DNA of 7,698 bases, taken from positions 1-7,698 of the forward strand of contig CAIYOB010000341.1 in the NCBI GenBank assembly GCA_903927685.1, written 5' to 3'. Source of the DNA: an uncultured Planctomycetaceae bacterium (GTDB taxonomy: Bacteria; Planctomycetota; Planctomycetia; Pirellulales; Pirellulaceae). A program made the translations under genes and the position numbers. The notes under the pieces were generated by a model, which worked only from the letters and a program-made list of their open reading frames with translations, had not been told where the DNA came from and did no database searches. Below are positions 1 through 6,679 of this stretch, piece by piece; position 1 is the stretch's first letter, and every line of letters begins with the position of its first letter.

Positions 1-185
1 CGATCTCGATCCTTCCCCCCTGGGCTGCCAAATGAAATGTCAAGCGATCAAGTGGTTCACCCGCCAAGCGAGCTGGTTCTATTGTCGGCCTACTGCTTTA
101 TTTGGGGGGCGGCAAGGGTCTGTGGTGCCCGTGGCGGCAGTGGCAGATGACGCTCCTGAAACGACTTGCGCATAATTGCGAGTAG

Positions 186-213
186 TTGACTTCCGAGTTC
201 AGCGCGTTAAGCT
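186..213 (+). promoter_or_regulatory. weak sigma70-like promoter candidate for the pilin-like operon
   Basis: TTGACT at 186-191 matches five of six bases of the -35 consensus. TAAGCT at 208-213, after a 16-base spacer, is a poor -10 match (T, A and the final T). The surrounding DNA is AT-rich, as expected for a promoter, and the position would leave a leader of roughly 60 bases before the start at 281. The -10 box is weak, so this is tentative. Confidence 0.25.
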
Positions 214-267
214 AAGTTTTCCAAATATCCGAATCTGGATCTGGATTGCTTCTTCCTTCTCGTTCAT

Positions 268-273
268 GAAAGG
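268..273 (+). promoter_or_regulatory. ribosome binding site deciding the start at 281
   Basis: GAAAGG lies 7 bases before the ATG at 281. The in-frame ATG at 266 has no purine-rich motif at a suitable distance (it follows a pyrimidine-rich run), so 281 is preferred. The 281 start also gives the short basic leader typical of prepilins. Confidence 0.55.
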
Positions 274-280
274 CTTAGTG

Positions 281-1300
281 ATGTCCCGGAGATTGCGTCG
301 TGCCGGCTTTACGCTGGTCGAGCTATTGGTCGTCATTGCCATCATCGGCATCTTGGTCGCCCTGTTGCTGCCTGCCATCCAGGCGGCGCGCGAGGCGGCC
401 CGGAGGAACAGTTGCAGCAATAACCTGAAGCAGCTCGGGATTGCGCTGCAGAACTATCACGATACGTACGGCAAATTCCCGCCGTGCGGCGTCTTCGGCA
501 AGACGACCGGCTTGAATCCACCAGCCGTCATCGGGGCGCCGGCCTATCATCACACCTGGTGTCTGATGATCCTACCGTTCATGGAGCAGCAGGGGCTGTA
601 TGATTCCGTTGACAAGATGCTCCGCGTCTGGGATCAACCCATTCGCGGGACCGTGCTGCCGACATTGCTCTGTCCTTCTGACGACGGTTTTGGAGACAAT
701 CCGGCACAAACTCATGGCTGTGCGATCACAAACTACATCGGGGCCGAAGGCTATCATTGGTGGCCGGGTTCCGCGATCCCCAACTATCCTTTCGCTCCGG
801 GAGCCGATTTCCAGGGCATCTTTGCCGGCGGCCAAGCGACGAAGATGGCGAACATTACGGACGGGACGTCGACCACGATCATTGTCGCCGAAAGCAACTC
901 CACCGGATACAAGCCGCTGTCAGACGGCTGGTGGAAGAACGGCACCGGCATCAAGCGACTGGCCACGGGCGAAGCCGTCTTTCGCTCCGCCTTCTGCTTT
1001 ACCGGCATCGCCGGGACGTGCTGCGAAGCCGGCTGGTACAACTTGCCGGACGACAGCGGCATCGATCCCGGAGGATGGCAATGGTTCAAAGCAAACCCGC
1101 ATGCCTACATGCCGACCTTCATCCTGGCCTGGGGTCTGAACACGGAATGGCCGTCGACGGGCAGCGTCCATCCCGGGGTGGAACAGATCGTATGTGCGGA
1201 CGGATCCGTCCACAGCCTGAGCACGGACATTACCTACGAAACGTGGTGCAAGTTGAATGCGATGAAGGATGCCCAGACGCTGGAAAGCGTGCTGCGGTAG
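281..1300 (+). CDS. DUF1559 family protein with type II pseudopilin leader
   Basis: The 339-residue product starts with a short basic leader, MSRRLRRAG, followed by FTLVELL. This is a class III prepilin signal: cleavage is expected between Gly9 and Phe10, with the conserved Glu at +5 (Glu14). A hydrophobic helix (about 12-30) and the AREAARR...C.NNLKQ.G segment (36-53) follow, as is usual for planctomycete DUF1559 proteins. Near the C-terminus His297 is followed by nine residues and Asp307-Gly308, the H-X9-DG signature of this family. The length is normal for the family. The protein should be inserted in the inner membrane and processed by a prepilin peptidase, with the globular part in the periplasm. 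Its precise role is unknown; members are numerous per genome and are thought to be pseudopilin-like envelope proteins. It probably forms an operon with the small lipoprotein gene 47 bases downstream. The middle is rich in Trp and Cys, including a Cys-Cys pair at 247-248, so disulfides are possible. Confidence 0.93.
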   Translation: MSRRLRRAGFTLVELLVVIAIIGILVALLLPAIQAAREAARRNSCSNNLKQLGIALQNYHDTYGKFPPCGVFGKTTGLNPPAVIGAPAYHHTWCLMILPFMEQQGLYDSVDKMLRVWDQPIRGTVLPTLLCPSDDGFGDNPAQTHGCAITNYIGAEGYHWWPGSAIPNYPFAPGADFQGIFAGGQATKMANITDGTSTTIIVAESNSTGYKPLSDGWWKNGTGIKRLATGEAVFRSAFCFTGIAGTCCEAGWYNLPDDSGIDPGGWQWFKANPHAYMPTFILAWGLNTEWPSTGSVHPGVEQIVCADGSVHSLSTDITYETWCKLNAMKDAQTLESVLR

Positions 1301-1330
1301 GGATGAATACAGCAGGCAGTCTACGTCATT

Positions 1331-1338
1331 GGAAAGGA
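1331..1338 (+). promoter_or_regulatory. ribosome binding site deciding the start at 1348
   Basis: GGAAAGGA ends 9 bases before the ATG at 1348. An in-frame ATG at 1303 would add 15 residues in front of the signal peptide (MNTAGSLRHWKGIPT), containing a His-Trp-Lys stretch atypical of a lipoprotein signal, so the 1348 start is preferred. Confidence 0.6.
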
Positions 1339-1347
1339 ATACCTACG

Positions 1348-1548
1348 ATGTTTCGCACGATTGCGGTGTTGGCGGTCTGTTTCGTGTCGCTGATTTTCGC
1401 GGGCTGCAGCGGCGAGAAGCAGCCGGAAGCGGATCCGAATTTCAAGGTTTCAAACAATCCGAGCGACATTACCGTCCCGGCGGGGATGATGAAGTCGCCG
1501 GCAGGCGATATCAAGCCGGCCGGCGAAGCCAAGCCGGCCACGCCGTAG
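1348..1548 (+). CDS. small lipoprotein of unknown function
   Basis: This is a 66-residue protein. It has a basic start (MFR), a hydrophobic stretch (residues 4-18) and a lipobox Phe-Ala-Gly-Cys with Cys20 as the predicted lipidated residue after signal peptidase II cleavage. The mature part is only 47 residues, polar, and ends in a proline-rich tail with three Pro-Ala-Gly units (about residues 44-59) and Lys-Pro spacers, so it is probably extended rather than folded. It follows the DUF1559 gene by 47 bases on the same strand with its own Shine-Dalgarno motif, which suggests co-transcription. Small lipoproteins often follow DUF1559 genes in planctomycetes, so a function linked to the pilin-like protein is plausible but unproven. 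Its stop codon lies 6 bases from the stop of the convergent gene. It is too short for domain assignment. Confidence 0.8.
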   Translation: MFRTIAVLAVCFVSLIFAGCSGEKQPEADPNFKVSNNPSDITVPAGMMKSPAGDIKPAGEAKPATP

Positions 1549-1554
1549 GGGAAA

Positions 1555-2745
1555 TCAGTATCGCCCGTTGTTCGTCGGCGGGCCGGCGCGGAAATCCTGT
1601 TTGGCTTCCAACAGCGTCTGGCTCGCCTTGCCGTTGCTCTCCACCAGCAGCAGCGCATCCGCGCGTCCGCCGCTGGTGAACGGCAGGGTCGGCAGCGGCA
1701 CGCCCATCAATTCCATCCGCTCCGGAGTCGGCGCCGCGACGACGCCGCAGCCCAGCATCAGGACTTGGTTGACCGGCCAGCGGAAACGTTCATGCAGGCG
1801 CCAACTGATGACCTGCGGAACCTGGATCTGGACCCGCTGGGCGCCTCCGCCGACCGTGGGAATGTCGACGTTGACCGGCACCAACTTTTCGATCTGGTCC
1901 ACCTCGCACTTGATCACGGCGTCGATCGTGTTGCCGTCCAGGGACATCAGCGGACTGAGTTGCAGGGTGAAGCCTTCCTGCATCTGGCCCGACACCAGTT
2001 CGTGACCGGGCCACACATCGGGCCGCATCCGCACCGAGCGGACAAACGTCCGCGGGACGGTGCGCGTGACCGTGTGCGACTGGCCGTTATGAATCGGTAC
2101 GCTGGGCGAATTCTGTTCGCGGAAATCGGTCCGTTGGCGGAGTTGAGCCAGCAGGATGGCCGCGTTTTCCTTGGACAGCACCCAGGCTTCCACCCCGGCC
2201 GCCTTGACGTCGATCGGCTGCAGCAGGGGCATCGCCGTCGTCCGCCAACTGGGGCTGCCGACCGTCACCAGCCGCAGCGTGATCGCTTGGGCTTCCGCCT
2301 GGCTGCTGACAAACCGGTCCACGACATCCAGCACCAGGCGTTGCATCTCCGGCGTATGGTAGACGCGCAGCGCACTCTTGCTGGCGTTCAGGATTCCCAG
2401 CGGCTCGGTGAACCAGACCTCGGTCCCGGTCTCCCGCAGGATCCAGTCGACGATGGCCTGCTCAGGCCGCTCGGTGTTGGTCACGCGGGACGTATAGGGG
2501 CTGATGTCGTACTCGCGCCAGATCTGGCCTTGGTCGTTGGGCAGCACGCCGGCGCCCTTGCTGACCAGGGTGACCGGGGGTTGGGTCGGCGAACTGGCAC
2601 TGAAGGCAGTTGCGGAACCGCCGCCGCCGTTTGTCCAGCCGCTGGGCGCGCCGCTGCCTGGCGCCCCCGCACTGCCGTCTTGGCTGAACCCCGCCGAACT
2701 CCCCAGCAGCACGGCGACGGATAATCCGACCAGTCGCATCAACAT
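1555..2745 (-). CDS. exported secretin-related protein lacking the pore-forming core
   Basis: The 396-residue product begins with a signal peptide (Arg4, hydrophobic 5-15, possible cleavage after Ala18) and a Gly/Ser/Pro-rich linker (about 23-57). Residues 92-146 resemble a secretin N1-type repeat: a helix (PEQAIVDWILRETG), a short strand region with SALRVY, then TPEMQRLVLDVVDRF, followed by a strand (AITLRLVTV). Residues 258-337 resemble the end of a secretin domain: GFTLQLSPLMSLDGNTI matches the pattern of a strand followed by SxDG, and WPVNQVLMLGCGVV resembles the GQTLVLGG strand. A hydrophobic ALLLVES at 364-370 sits where secretins have their ELLVLVTP strand. The whole protein is shorter than a usual secretin and I do not see the VPVLGDIP-type loop clearly, so a membrane-spanning channel is unlikely. 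I therefore call it a secretin-fold periplasmic or outer-membrane-associated protein. The family assignment rests on pattern reading only. The start at 2745 is supported by a strong Shine-Dalgarno motif and by the upstream promoter. Confidence 0.8.
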   Translation of the reverse strand: MLMRLVGLSVAVLLGSSAGFSQDGSAGAPGSGAPSGWTNGGGGSATAFSASSPTQPPVTLVSKGAGVLPNDQGQIWREYDISPYTSRVTNTERPEQAIVDWILRETGTEVWFTEPLGILNASKSALRVYHTPEMQRLVLDVVDRFVSSQAEAQAITLRLVTVGSPSWRTTAMPLLQPIDVKAAGVEAWVLSKENAAILLAQLRQRTDFREQNSPSVPIHNGQSHTVTRTVPRTFVRSVRMRPDVWPGHELVSGQMQEGFTLQLSPLMSLDGNTIDAVIKCEVDQIEKLVPVNVDIPTVGGGAQRVQIQVPQVISWRLHERFRWPVNQVLMLGCGVVAAPTPERMELMGVPLPTLPFTSGGRADALLLVESNGKASQTLLEAKQDFRAGPPTNNGRY

Positions 2746-2751
2746 AGCAAG

Positions 2752-2757
2752 CCTCCC
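2752..2757 (-). promoter_or_regulatory. Shine-Dalgarno motif deciding the start at 2745
   Basis: Read on the minus strand, GGGAGG lies 6 bases before the ATG at 2745, the best ribosome binding site near this start. A second ATG two codons later (2739) would be too far. The motif sits between AAGC and GCTT, which could pair as a very small stem around it. An open upstream extension to a TTG at 2850 is rejected because that TTG is part of the likely -35 box. Confidence 0.6.
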
Positions 2758-2771
2758 TGCTTCGAATCGCA

Positions 2772-2810
2772 CGCCGCGCGGCGGTGGCGGGATGCCTCCG
2801 GAGACCGCCG
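2772..2810 (-). other. inverted repeats in the leader of the secretin-like gene
   Basis: A perfect 12-base palindrome (CGCCGCGCGGCG) occupies 2772-2783. A 7-base inverted repeat, CGGCGGT at 2779-2785 against ACCGCCG at 2804-2810, could form a stem with an 18-base loop in the transcript. The two structures overlap and exclude each other. GC-rich DNA makes such repeats by chance, so a function is not claimed. Confidence 0.3.
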
Positions 2811-2821
2811 AGCGCGCGGGG

Positions 2822-2850
2822 AGTATACGCCCGTCAACGCCAGACGGCAA
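2822..2850 (-). promoter_or_regulatory. sigma70-type promoter of the secretin-like gene
   Basis: On the minus strand, TTGCCG (2845-2850) matches four of six bases of the -35 consensus. It is followed by a 17-base spacer and TATACT (2822-2827), which matches five of six bases of the -10 consensus. Transcription would begin near 2815, giving a leader of about 70 bases before the ATG at 2745. The optimal spacer and strong -10 in GC-rich surroundings make this the best promoter in the window. Confidence 0.5.
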
Positions 2851-3059
2851 GACAGATTGCCCGCGGGTGTGGTGGTGCTAGCAGTGCTGCCAGCCGGTGC
2901 GTGTCCTACGCGAGCGAAACGAAAGTCCCAAACACAGGCAGATGCACGGCGGGATGGATGCTGCTCGTGGTCCGATAGCCGGTCAAGACATTCAACACAA
3001 AGCCATCGCCCAGGCCCAACAGGCACTCGTTTTCGCGTTCGAATCCTCAACGCCCCCGT
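2851..3059. other. intergenic stretch with no recognisable gene
   Basis: This is part of the 466-base divergent gap between the secretin-like gene and the large membrane protein gene. Short open frames exist on both strands, but their translations are rich in Arg, Ser, Cys and Thr without any domain or good ribosome binding site, so I see no gene here. GTTCGAATCC at 3037-3046 resembles a tRNA T-loop, but the flanks do not pair as a T-stem and no acceptor arm is visible. Confidence 0.45.
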
Positions 3060-3071
3060 GCGAACGTTCGC
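3060..3071. promoter_or_regulatory. perfect 12-base palindrome, candidate operator
   Basis: GCGAACGTTCGC is a perfect palindrome of 12 bases in the divergent intergenic region, about 140 bases before the start of the large membrane protein gene. A symmetric site in this position could bind a dimeric regulator. It resembles a Gram-positive LexA half-site pair (CGAAC/GTTCG), but without the usual 4-base spacer, so LexA is not proposed. Function is a guess from position and symmetry. Confidence 0.3.
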
Positions 3072-3105
3072 TATCTGCGATACGATCCGCATACTCTGCG
3101 CCGTC

Positions 3106-3199
3106 GCCCGGGAAATGACGTCACCCCGGGCCTGAGCCGCGGCGATCTGCGGCTTAGAGTTGTGGGACGACGGCCGCGCTGCCCGCAGCGCCGCGGCCG
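3106..3199 (+). other. three consecutive potential stem-loops upstream of the large gene
   Basis: First, GCCCGGG (3106-3112) pairs with CCCGGGC (3125-3131), and the loop contains the palindrome TGACGTCA (3116-3123). Second, TGAGCCGC (3133-3140) pairs with GCGGCTTA (3149-3156), eight pairs with one G-U and an 8-base loop. Third, 3176-3181 pairs with 3186-3191 (six pairs, four-base loop), extended after a three-base bulge by 3171-3175 with 3195-3199. The last stem ends only 3 bases before the purine-rich ribosome binding region (3203-3207). If transcribed, this would be a compact structured leader that could influence translation or transcription of the gene at 3212. The transcription start is unknown, and the GC-rich base composition favours chance pairing. 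Confidence 0.35.
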
Positions 3200-3211
3200 C
3201 GGGAAAGAACC

Positions 3212-6200
3212 ATGAGTTGGATGCCCAAGCCCGAAAGCCTGACGCTCGCTGAACTGGAAGCCGCCTTACTGGCGGTCGATCCGGCCGTCCTGCTCGTTTC
3301 GCCGCGGCTGTTGCGGCGCGTGATCCGCCTGGACCGGCGGATCGGGACGTTGGGGTTCAGCATCCCCCACGGCAAGACCTATCTCCTGCCCCAGGATCGC
3401 TTGTTCGACTGCGTCAGTCGATTCGAGCTCGAGCTGGACCCGTCGCGGCGCCTGCCCGAGGTGGTGCTGTTGATCGAGCGGCCGGAAGAGGAAGAGCTGG
3501 CCCATTGGCCGGCCCGGGAGATTCTGCACGAGTACTGGCGGCTCCTGTTCCATATCCGCGTCCACCGGGAACTGGAACGGCGGATGACGGCCGACCAGCT
3601 GAACGACGACCTGCTGCTGGCGCGAATGAGTCAAATCGGCTCGACGGAATACGCCGAGATTCGCGCCGTGCTGCAGCGGGACGAGATGCTGCTGCCGCCC
3701 CGCTCGGATAGTGCGACCTACGTCGAATTCGCGGCCGTGTTCCTCGAGTTGCTGTACTTTGCCCCGGACCAACTAACGTGGAACTTTCCCAGCCTCCGCG
3801 AGCCGGAGCGGATTGCCGAGCTGCTCGCCCGGGACGTCGACCACCAGGCGCTTTATACCGCCACGCGACTGGCCGGTGCCCGGGAGCGGGTCCAGCGGGC
3901 CTTTGACGAAACGGGGATCATCGACCTGGCCGGGCCGCGCGAACCGGGAGGCGGCGAGGCCGACCCGTTGCAGCCTTCGCCGCCGGCCTATTGGCGGCTG
4001 ATCGCCCGGGCGGAAAAGGTCAGTGCGCTGGGCAATGCGGCCAAGGCGGCCGTGCTGCGCCGCAAGGCTTCGCGGTTGGCGCTGCCCGACCGGGCTCAGG
4101 AGTCGCTGACGCTGGCCCAGGCCGAACTGGAACGGCTGGCCCGCCGGCTGCAGGCAGCGCTGGGCTGGGGCGAGGACGAGGTCGGCGACTGGGCCGAGGC
4201 GTTGAGTCCTCTGCTGGTGCACGCCGACCAGGGCTTCCGCACGGCGGAGTCCCGGGTGCTGTACGATCTGCAAAAGGTCTGCCTGGAGCACGAACGGGGA
4301 CTGTTCCGATTTCAGTTTTTCCGCTGGTGCCGCTCGCTGGGCCGCGAGCCGTTGCGCCAAGCTTTGCCCTTGCTGTCGGAGGTGATGGCGGTCAAGCACC
4401 TGCGGAGTGCGGCGGGCAAGCTGACGGCTTCGCGGCTGAGCGGCGAGGCCCGCACGCGGCTGGCCCTGCTGATCGAAGTGGCGGTCAGCCAAACGCAGCG
4501 GCGGCTGCGGGAACGGGTCCGGCCGCTGATCACCGAGGCGTTGGCGGCGGAAGGCCTGCGCCCCGAGAACGTGCCCGAACGCGTCGCGTTTGCCAAGATC
4601 GTCGAAGAACTGCTCGACCGCATGGTGCGGCAGGGGTACTTGAGCCTGGGCCAGCTCCGCGACGCCTTGTCGCAGAACAACTTGAAGCTCTCGGATCTGA
4701 CCAGCCCGTGGGAACTGGTGACCGGCGACTTGCTGCTGCGCGTCGACCGCCGCCTGGCGGCCGTGCTGCCGGGGGTCTACTATCGCGGGCCCGTGTACTT
4801 GCGGTGGTCGCACCAGTTGAGTGCCCTGGCGTTCGGCACGGGGTTCGGTCGCCGGGTGACCCGCTACCTGGCCCTGCCCTACGGCAGCGCGTTCTTGCTG
4901 ATCGAATTCGGGCGGCATCTGGCGCATACGTTCCAGCACGCACAGCACAGCTCGGGAATCGAGACCCTGGGCCGAGTCGCCGCGGATCTGCCGCCGCACG
5001 GCACGGTCGCGCCGGGACTGGATTGGGTGTCGCTGGCTTTCGTGCTGTCGTGCGGGACATTCCTGTTGCTGCTGCTCAATCGCGAGAGTTTCCGGCAGGG
5101 GTGCGTAGCGGCGCTGAAACGGTTCGGGCAGGCGTGCCGGCACGTGGCGTATGATCTGCCCGTGTCGATCTTCCATCTGCCGCAGGTGCGCAAGTTCTTT
5201 GAGAGCATGTTCTACGCGGCCCTGATCGGCTACGGGGTCAAGCCGCTGCTGTTCACCGTGGTCCTGGTGTTGCCTTTTCGCCTGCTGCGCGGGCCGCTGA
5301 CGTCGAGCGCCTGGACGATTACCTTCCTGGCGATCAACCTGGCGCTGAACTCGCCGCTGGGGCGATACCTCGACCAGTTGATCACCGAGCAACTGGTCCG
5401 CGGCTGGCGGGAATTGCAGATCCGCGTGTTCGCGGCCGCCTTTCATTGGATCATGGACTCGTTCCACTACCTGTTGAACGGGCTGGAACGGGTGCTGTAC
5501 ACCGTGGACGAGTGGCTCCGCTTTCGAACCGGCGACAATCGCTTCTCCGTATTCATCAAGCTGGTCGGCGGCGGACTGTGGTTCTTCGTGTCCTATGTCA
5601 CCGCGTTTGTCTTTACGCTGCTGTTGGAACCGCAGATCAACCCGATCAAGCATTTCCCGGTCGTCACGGTCTCGCACAAGCTGCTGTTGCCGGCGGGGCC
5701 GCTGATCGTCAGGGAACTGACTCCCTACCTGGGCGCCGCCTGGGCCAACACGCTGGTCTGGTCGACGATCTGGGCGATCCCCGGCGTGTTCGGGTTCCTG
5801 GTCTGGGAACTAAAGGAGAACTGGCGCCTGTACGCAGCCAACCGGCCCAGGCACCTGAAGCCGGCGGCGATCGGCCGCCACGGCGAACCGCTGCTGCGGC
5901 TGTTGCGCCTGGGCATCCACTCAGGCACGCTGCCCCGGCTGTTCGGCCGCCTGCGGCACTCCGGCCGCGACGCCGCGCGGACCGGCCAGTGGCGTAAAGT
6001 CCACAAGCACCTCGAGCGGCTTCGCGACGTCGAAGACGCCCTGCGGGCCTTCGTCGATCGCGAACTGCTGACGCTGCTGGCCGAGACCCGGGCCTGGCAG
6101 GGTACGCGCCTGACCGTGGGCCGGCTGCATGCGGCCACCAATCAAGTCCTGGCGGAAATCCGGCATCCGGGTTTCACCGCGCAACCCGTGCAGCTGTTGT

Positions 6201-6619
6201 TTCAGGAACGGGCCGGCTGGATCCTCGTGACCTTGGCCCGCCGCGGCTGGCTGGACGACGTGCCGGAACCGCAGCGTGAGGCGTTCGTCCAGGCCGTGCA
6301 GGGCGTGTACCACTGGGCCGGCGTCGACATGGTCTGGGACGACATGATGGCTCGGCTGGGACCGACGGTGACGTGGTACGACGTGAGCTCCCAGGGCCTG
6401 CTGCTGTGGCAGGACACGCGTTACGCGGCCGCCCACCTGTACCGCCTGCGTGACACGTCGGCCAGCACAATCTGGACGCCGCCGCCCGCGCGCGTCACCG
6501 AAGTCTCGCCGGAACTGCGCGACGAGCTGCTGTTCAGCCGCTCGCGGCTGGCCTGGGAGGCCTGGGTGCGAATATGGGAGGAACAGGGACCGAAGCCTGA
6601 CATCCTGACAGGACCTTGA
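3212..6619 (+). CDS. large multi-pass membrane protein of unknown family
   Basis: The product has 1135 residues; I do not recognise the family. There is no signal peptide. Residues 1-500 are hydrophilic and mostly helical, rich in Leu, Arg and Glu, with helix pairs at about 295-315, 410-445 and 457-490. Hydrophobic segments cluster between 550 and 870: about 553-572, 604-623, 667-692, 700-716, 784-806 and 842-866, with weaker ones near 536-546 and 822-840. An amphipathic stretch (720-770) separates two membrane blocks. The segment from 808 to 832 (PQINPIKHFPVVTVSHK and following) and the aromatic-rich VWELKENWRLY after the last membrane helix look like conserved, functional patches. Residues 880-1135 are again soluble, basic at first, with many Trp and Tyr towards the end. 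No nucleotide-binding, protease, kinase or transport signature was seen. The ATG at 3212 follows a modest GGGAAAG ribosome site; the ATG three codons later is the alternative. An inner-membrane protein with large cytoplasmic domains is the best description. The gene stands alone, with divergent and convergent neighbours. Confidence 0.9.
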   Translation: MSWMPKPESLTLAELEAALLAVDPAVLLVSPRLLRRVIRLDRRIGTLGFSIPHGKTYLLPQDRLFDCVSRFELELDPSRRLPEVVLLIERPEEEELAHWPAREILHEYWRLLFHIRVHRELERRMTADQLNDDLLLARMSQIGSTEYAEIRAVLQRDEMLLPPRSDSATYVEFAAVFLELLYFAPDQLTWNFPSLREPERIAELLARDVDHQALYTATRLAGARERVQRAFDETGIIDLAGPREPGGGEADPLQPSPPAYWRLIARAEKVSALGNAAKAAVLRRKASRLALPDRAQESLTLAQAELERLARRLQAALGWGEDEVGDWAEALSPLLVHADQGFRTAESRVLYDLQKVCLEHERGLFRFQFFRWCRSLGREPLRQALPLLSEVMAVKHLRSAAGKLTASRLSGEARTRLALLIEVAVSQTQRRLRERVRPLITEALAAEGLRPENVPERVAFAKIVEELLDRMVRQGYLSLGQLRDALSQNNLKLSDLTSPWELVTGDLLLRVDRRLAAVLPGVYYRGPVYLRWSHQLSALAFGTGFGRRVTRYLALPYGSAFLLIEFGRHLAHTFQHAQHSSGIETLGRVAADLPPHGTVAPGLDWVSLAFVLSCGTFLLLLLNRESFRQGCVAALKRFGQACRHVAYDLPVSIFHLPQVRKFFESMFYAALIGYGVKPLLFTVVLVLPFRLLRGPLTSSAWTITFLAINLALNSPLGRYLDQLITEQLVRGWRELQIRVFAAAFHWIMDSFHYLLNGLERVLYTVDEWLRFRTGDNRFSVFIKLVGGGLWFFVSYVTAFVFTLLLEPQINPIKHFPVVTVSHKLLLPAGPLIVRELTPYLGAAWANTLVWSTIWAIPGVFGFLVWELKENWRLYAANRPRHLKPAAIGRHGEPLLRLLRLGIHSGTLPRLFGRLRHSGRDAARTGQWRKVHKHLERLRDVEDALRAFVDRELLTLLAETRAWQGTRLTVGRLHAATNQVLAEIRHPGFTAQPVQLLFQERAGWILVTLARRGWLDDVPEPQREAFVQAVQGVYHWAGVDMVWDDMMARLGPTVTWYDVSSQGLLLWQDTRYAAAHLYRLRDTSASTIWTPPPARVTEVSPELRDELLFSRSRLAWEAWVRIWEEQGPKPDILTGP

Positions 6620-6679
6620 ATCTACCTGGTTTTCCAGCCGCGTCGGGATTGCCCCTATGTCAGCGTGCCAGGCCGGCGG
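6620..6679. other. convergent intergenic gap, no clear terminator
   Basis: These 60 bases separate the stop codons of the large membrane protein gene and the epimerase-like gene. The only hairpin I find is a four-pair stem, CTGG (6626-6629) with CCAG (6634-6637) around a TTTT loop, too weak and without a T-run after it to be called an intrinsic terminator on either strand. Confidence 0.4.

Larger units (their letters stand above)
1..280. other. upstream non-coding region
   Basis: I find no convincing gene in this stretch. Base composition changes along it: bases 201-280 have only 34 G or C out of 80 by hand count, whereas gene bodies further right are far richer in GC. A short direct repeat, TTGCG at 166-170 and 176-180, sits one helical turn apart just upstream of the candidate promoter of the pilin-like gene. 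A TTG-initiated extension of that gene into this region (from 176) is open, but it would place a non-conserved tail in front of the pilin leader and is rejected. Confidence 0.5.

Noticed and set aside
176..280. N-terminal extension of the pilin-like protein from a TTG at 176
   Set aside because: It would put 35 extra residues before a standard prepilin leader, and the ATG at 281 has the better ribosome site.
1765..2724. 319-codon open frame on the plus strand opposite the secretin-like gene
   Set aside because: The translation is rich in Arg, His, Gln, Asp and Gly without domains. The minus-strand frame has a signal peptide, a good ribosome site and a promoter.
3037..3046. tRNA T-loop-like GTTCGAATCC
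   Set aside because: The bases on each side do not pair as a 5-base T-stem, and no anticodon or acceptor stem could be found nearby.
2739..3135. small open frames on both strands in the divergent intergenic region
   Set aside because: No convincing ribosome sites or domains; the translations are Arg/Ser/Cys-rich, and the minus-strand one overlaps the promoter and start of the secretin-like gene.
3527..3571. His/Glu-rich helix (residues 106-120) of the large protein as a possible HEXXH metalloprotease site
   Set aside because: The motif reads His-Glu-Tyr-Trp-Arg, so the second His of HEXXH is absent; the segment is in the soluble N-terminal region with no supporting protease features.
3991..5154. 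387-codon plus-strand frame overlapping the large gene
   Set aside because: Ala/Gly/Arg/Pro-rich out-of-frame reading of the same GC-rich DNA, with no hydrophobic or domain pattern.
3773..5677. 634-codon open frame on the minus strand inside the large membrane protein gene
   Set aside because: Its translation is dominated by Gln, Arg, His and Pro with no hydrophobic core, as expected for the antisense of a GC-rich gene with strong third-position bias. The plus-strand frame has clear membrane helices and runs well beyond both ends.
6626..6637. hairpin after the large gene as an intrinsic terminator
   Set aside because: Only four base pairs, and no T-run follows on either strand.
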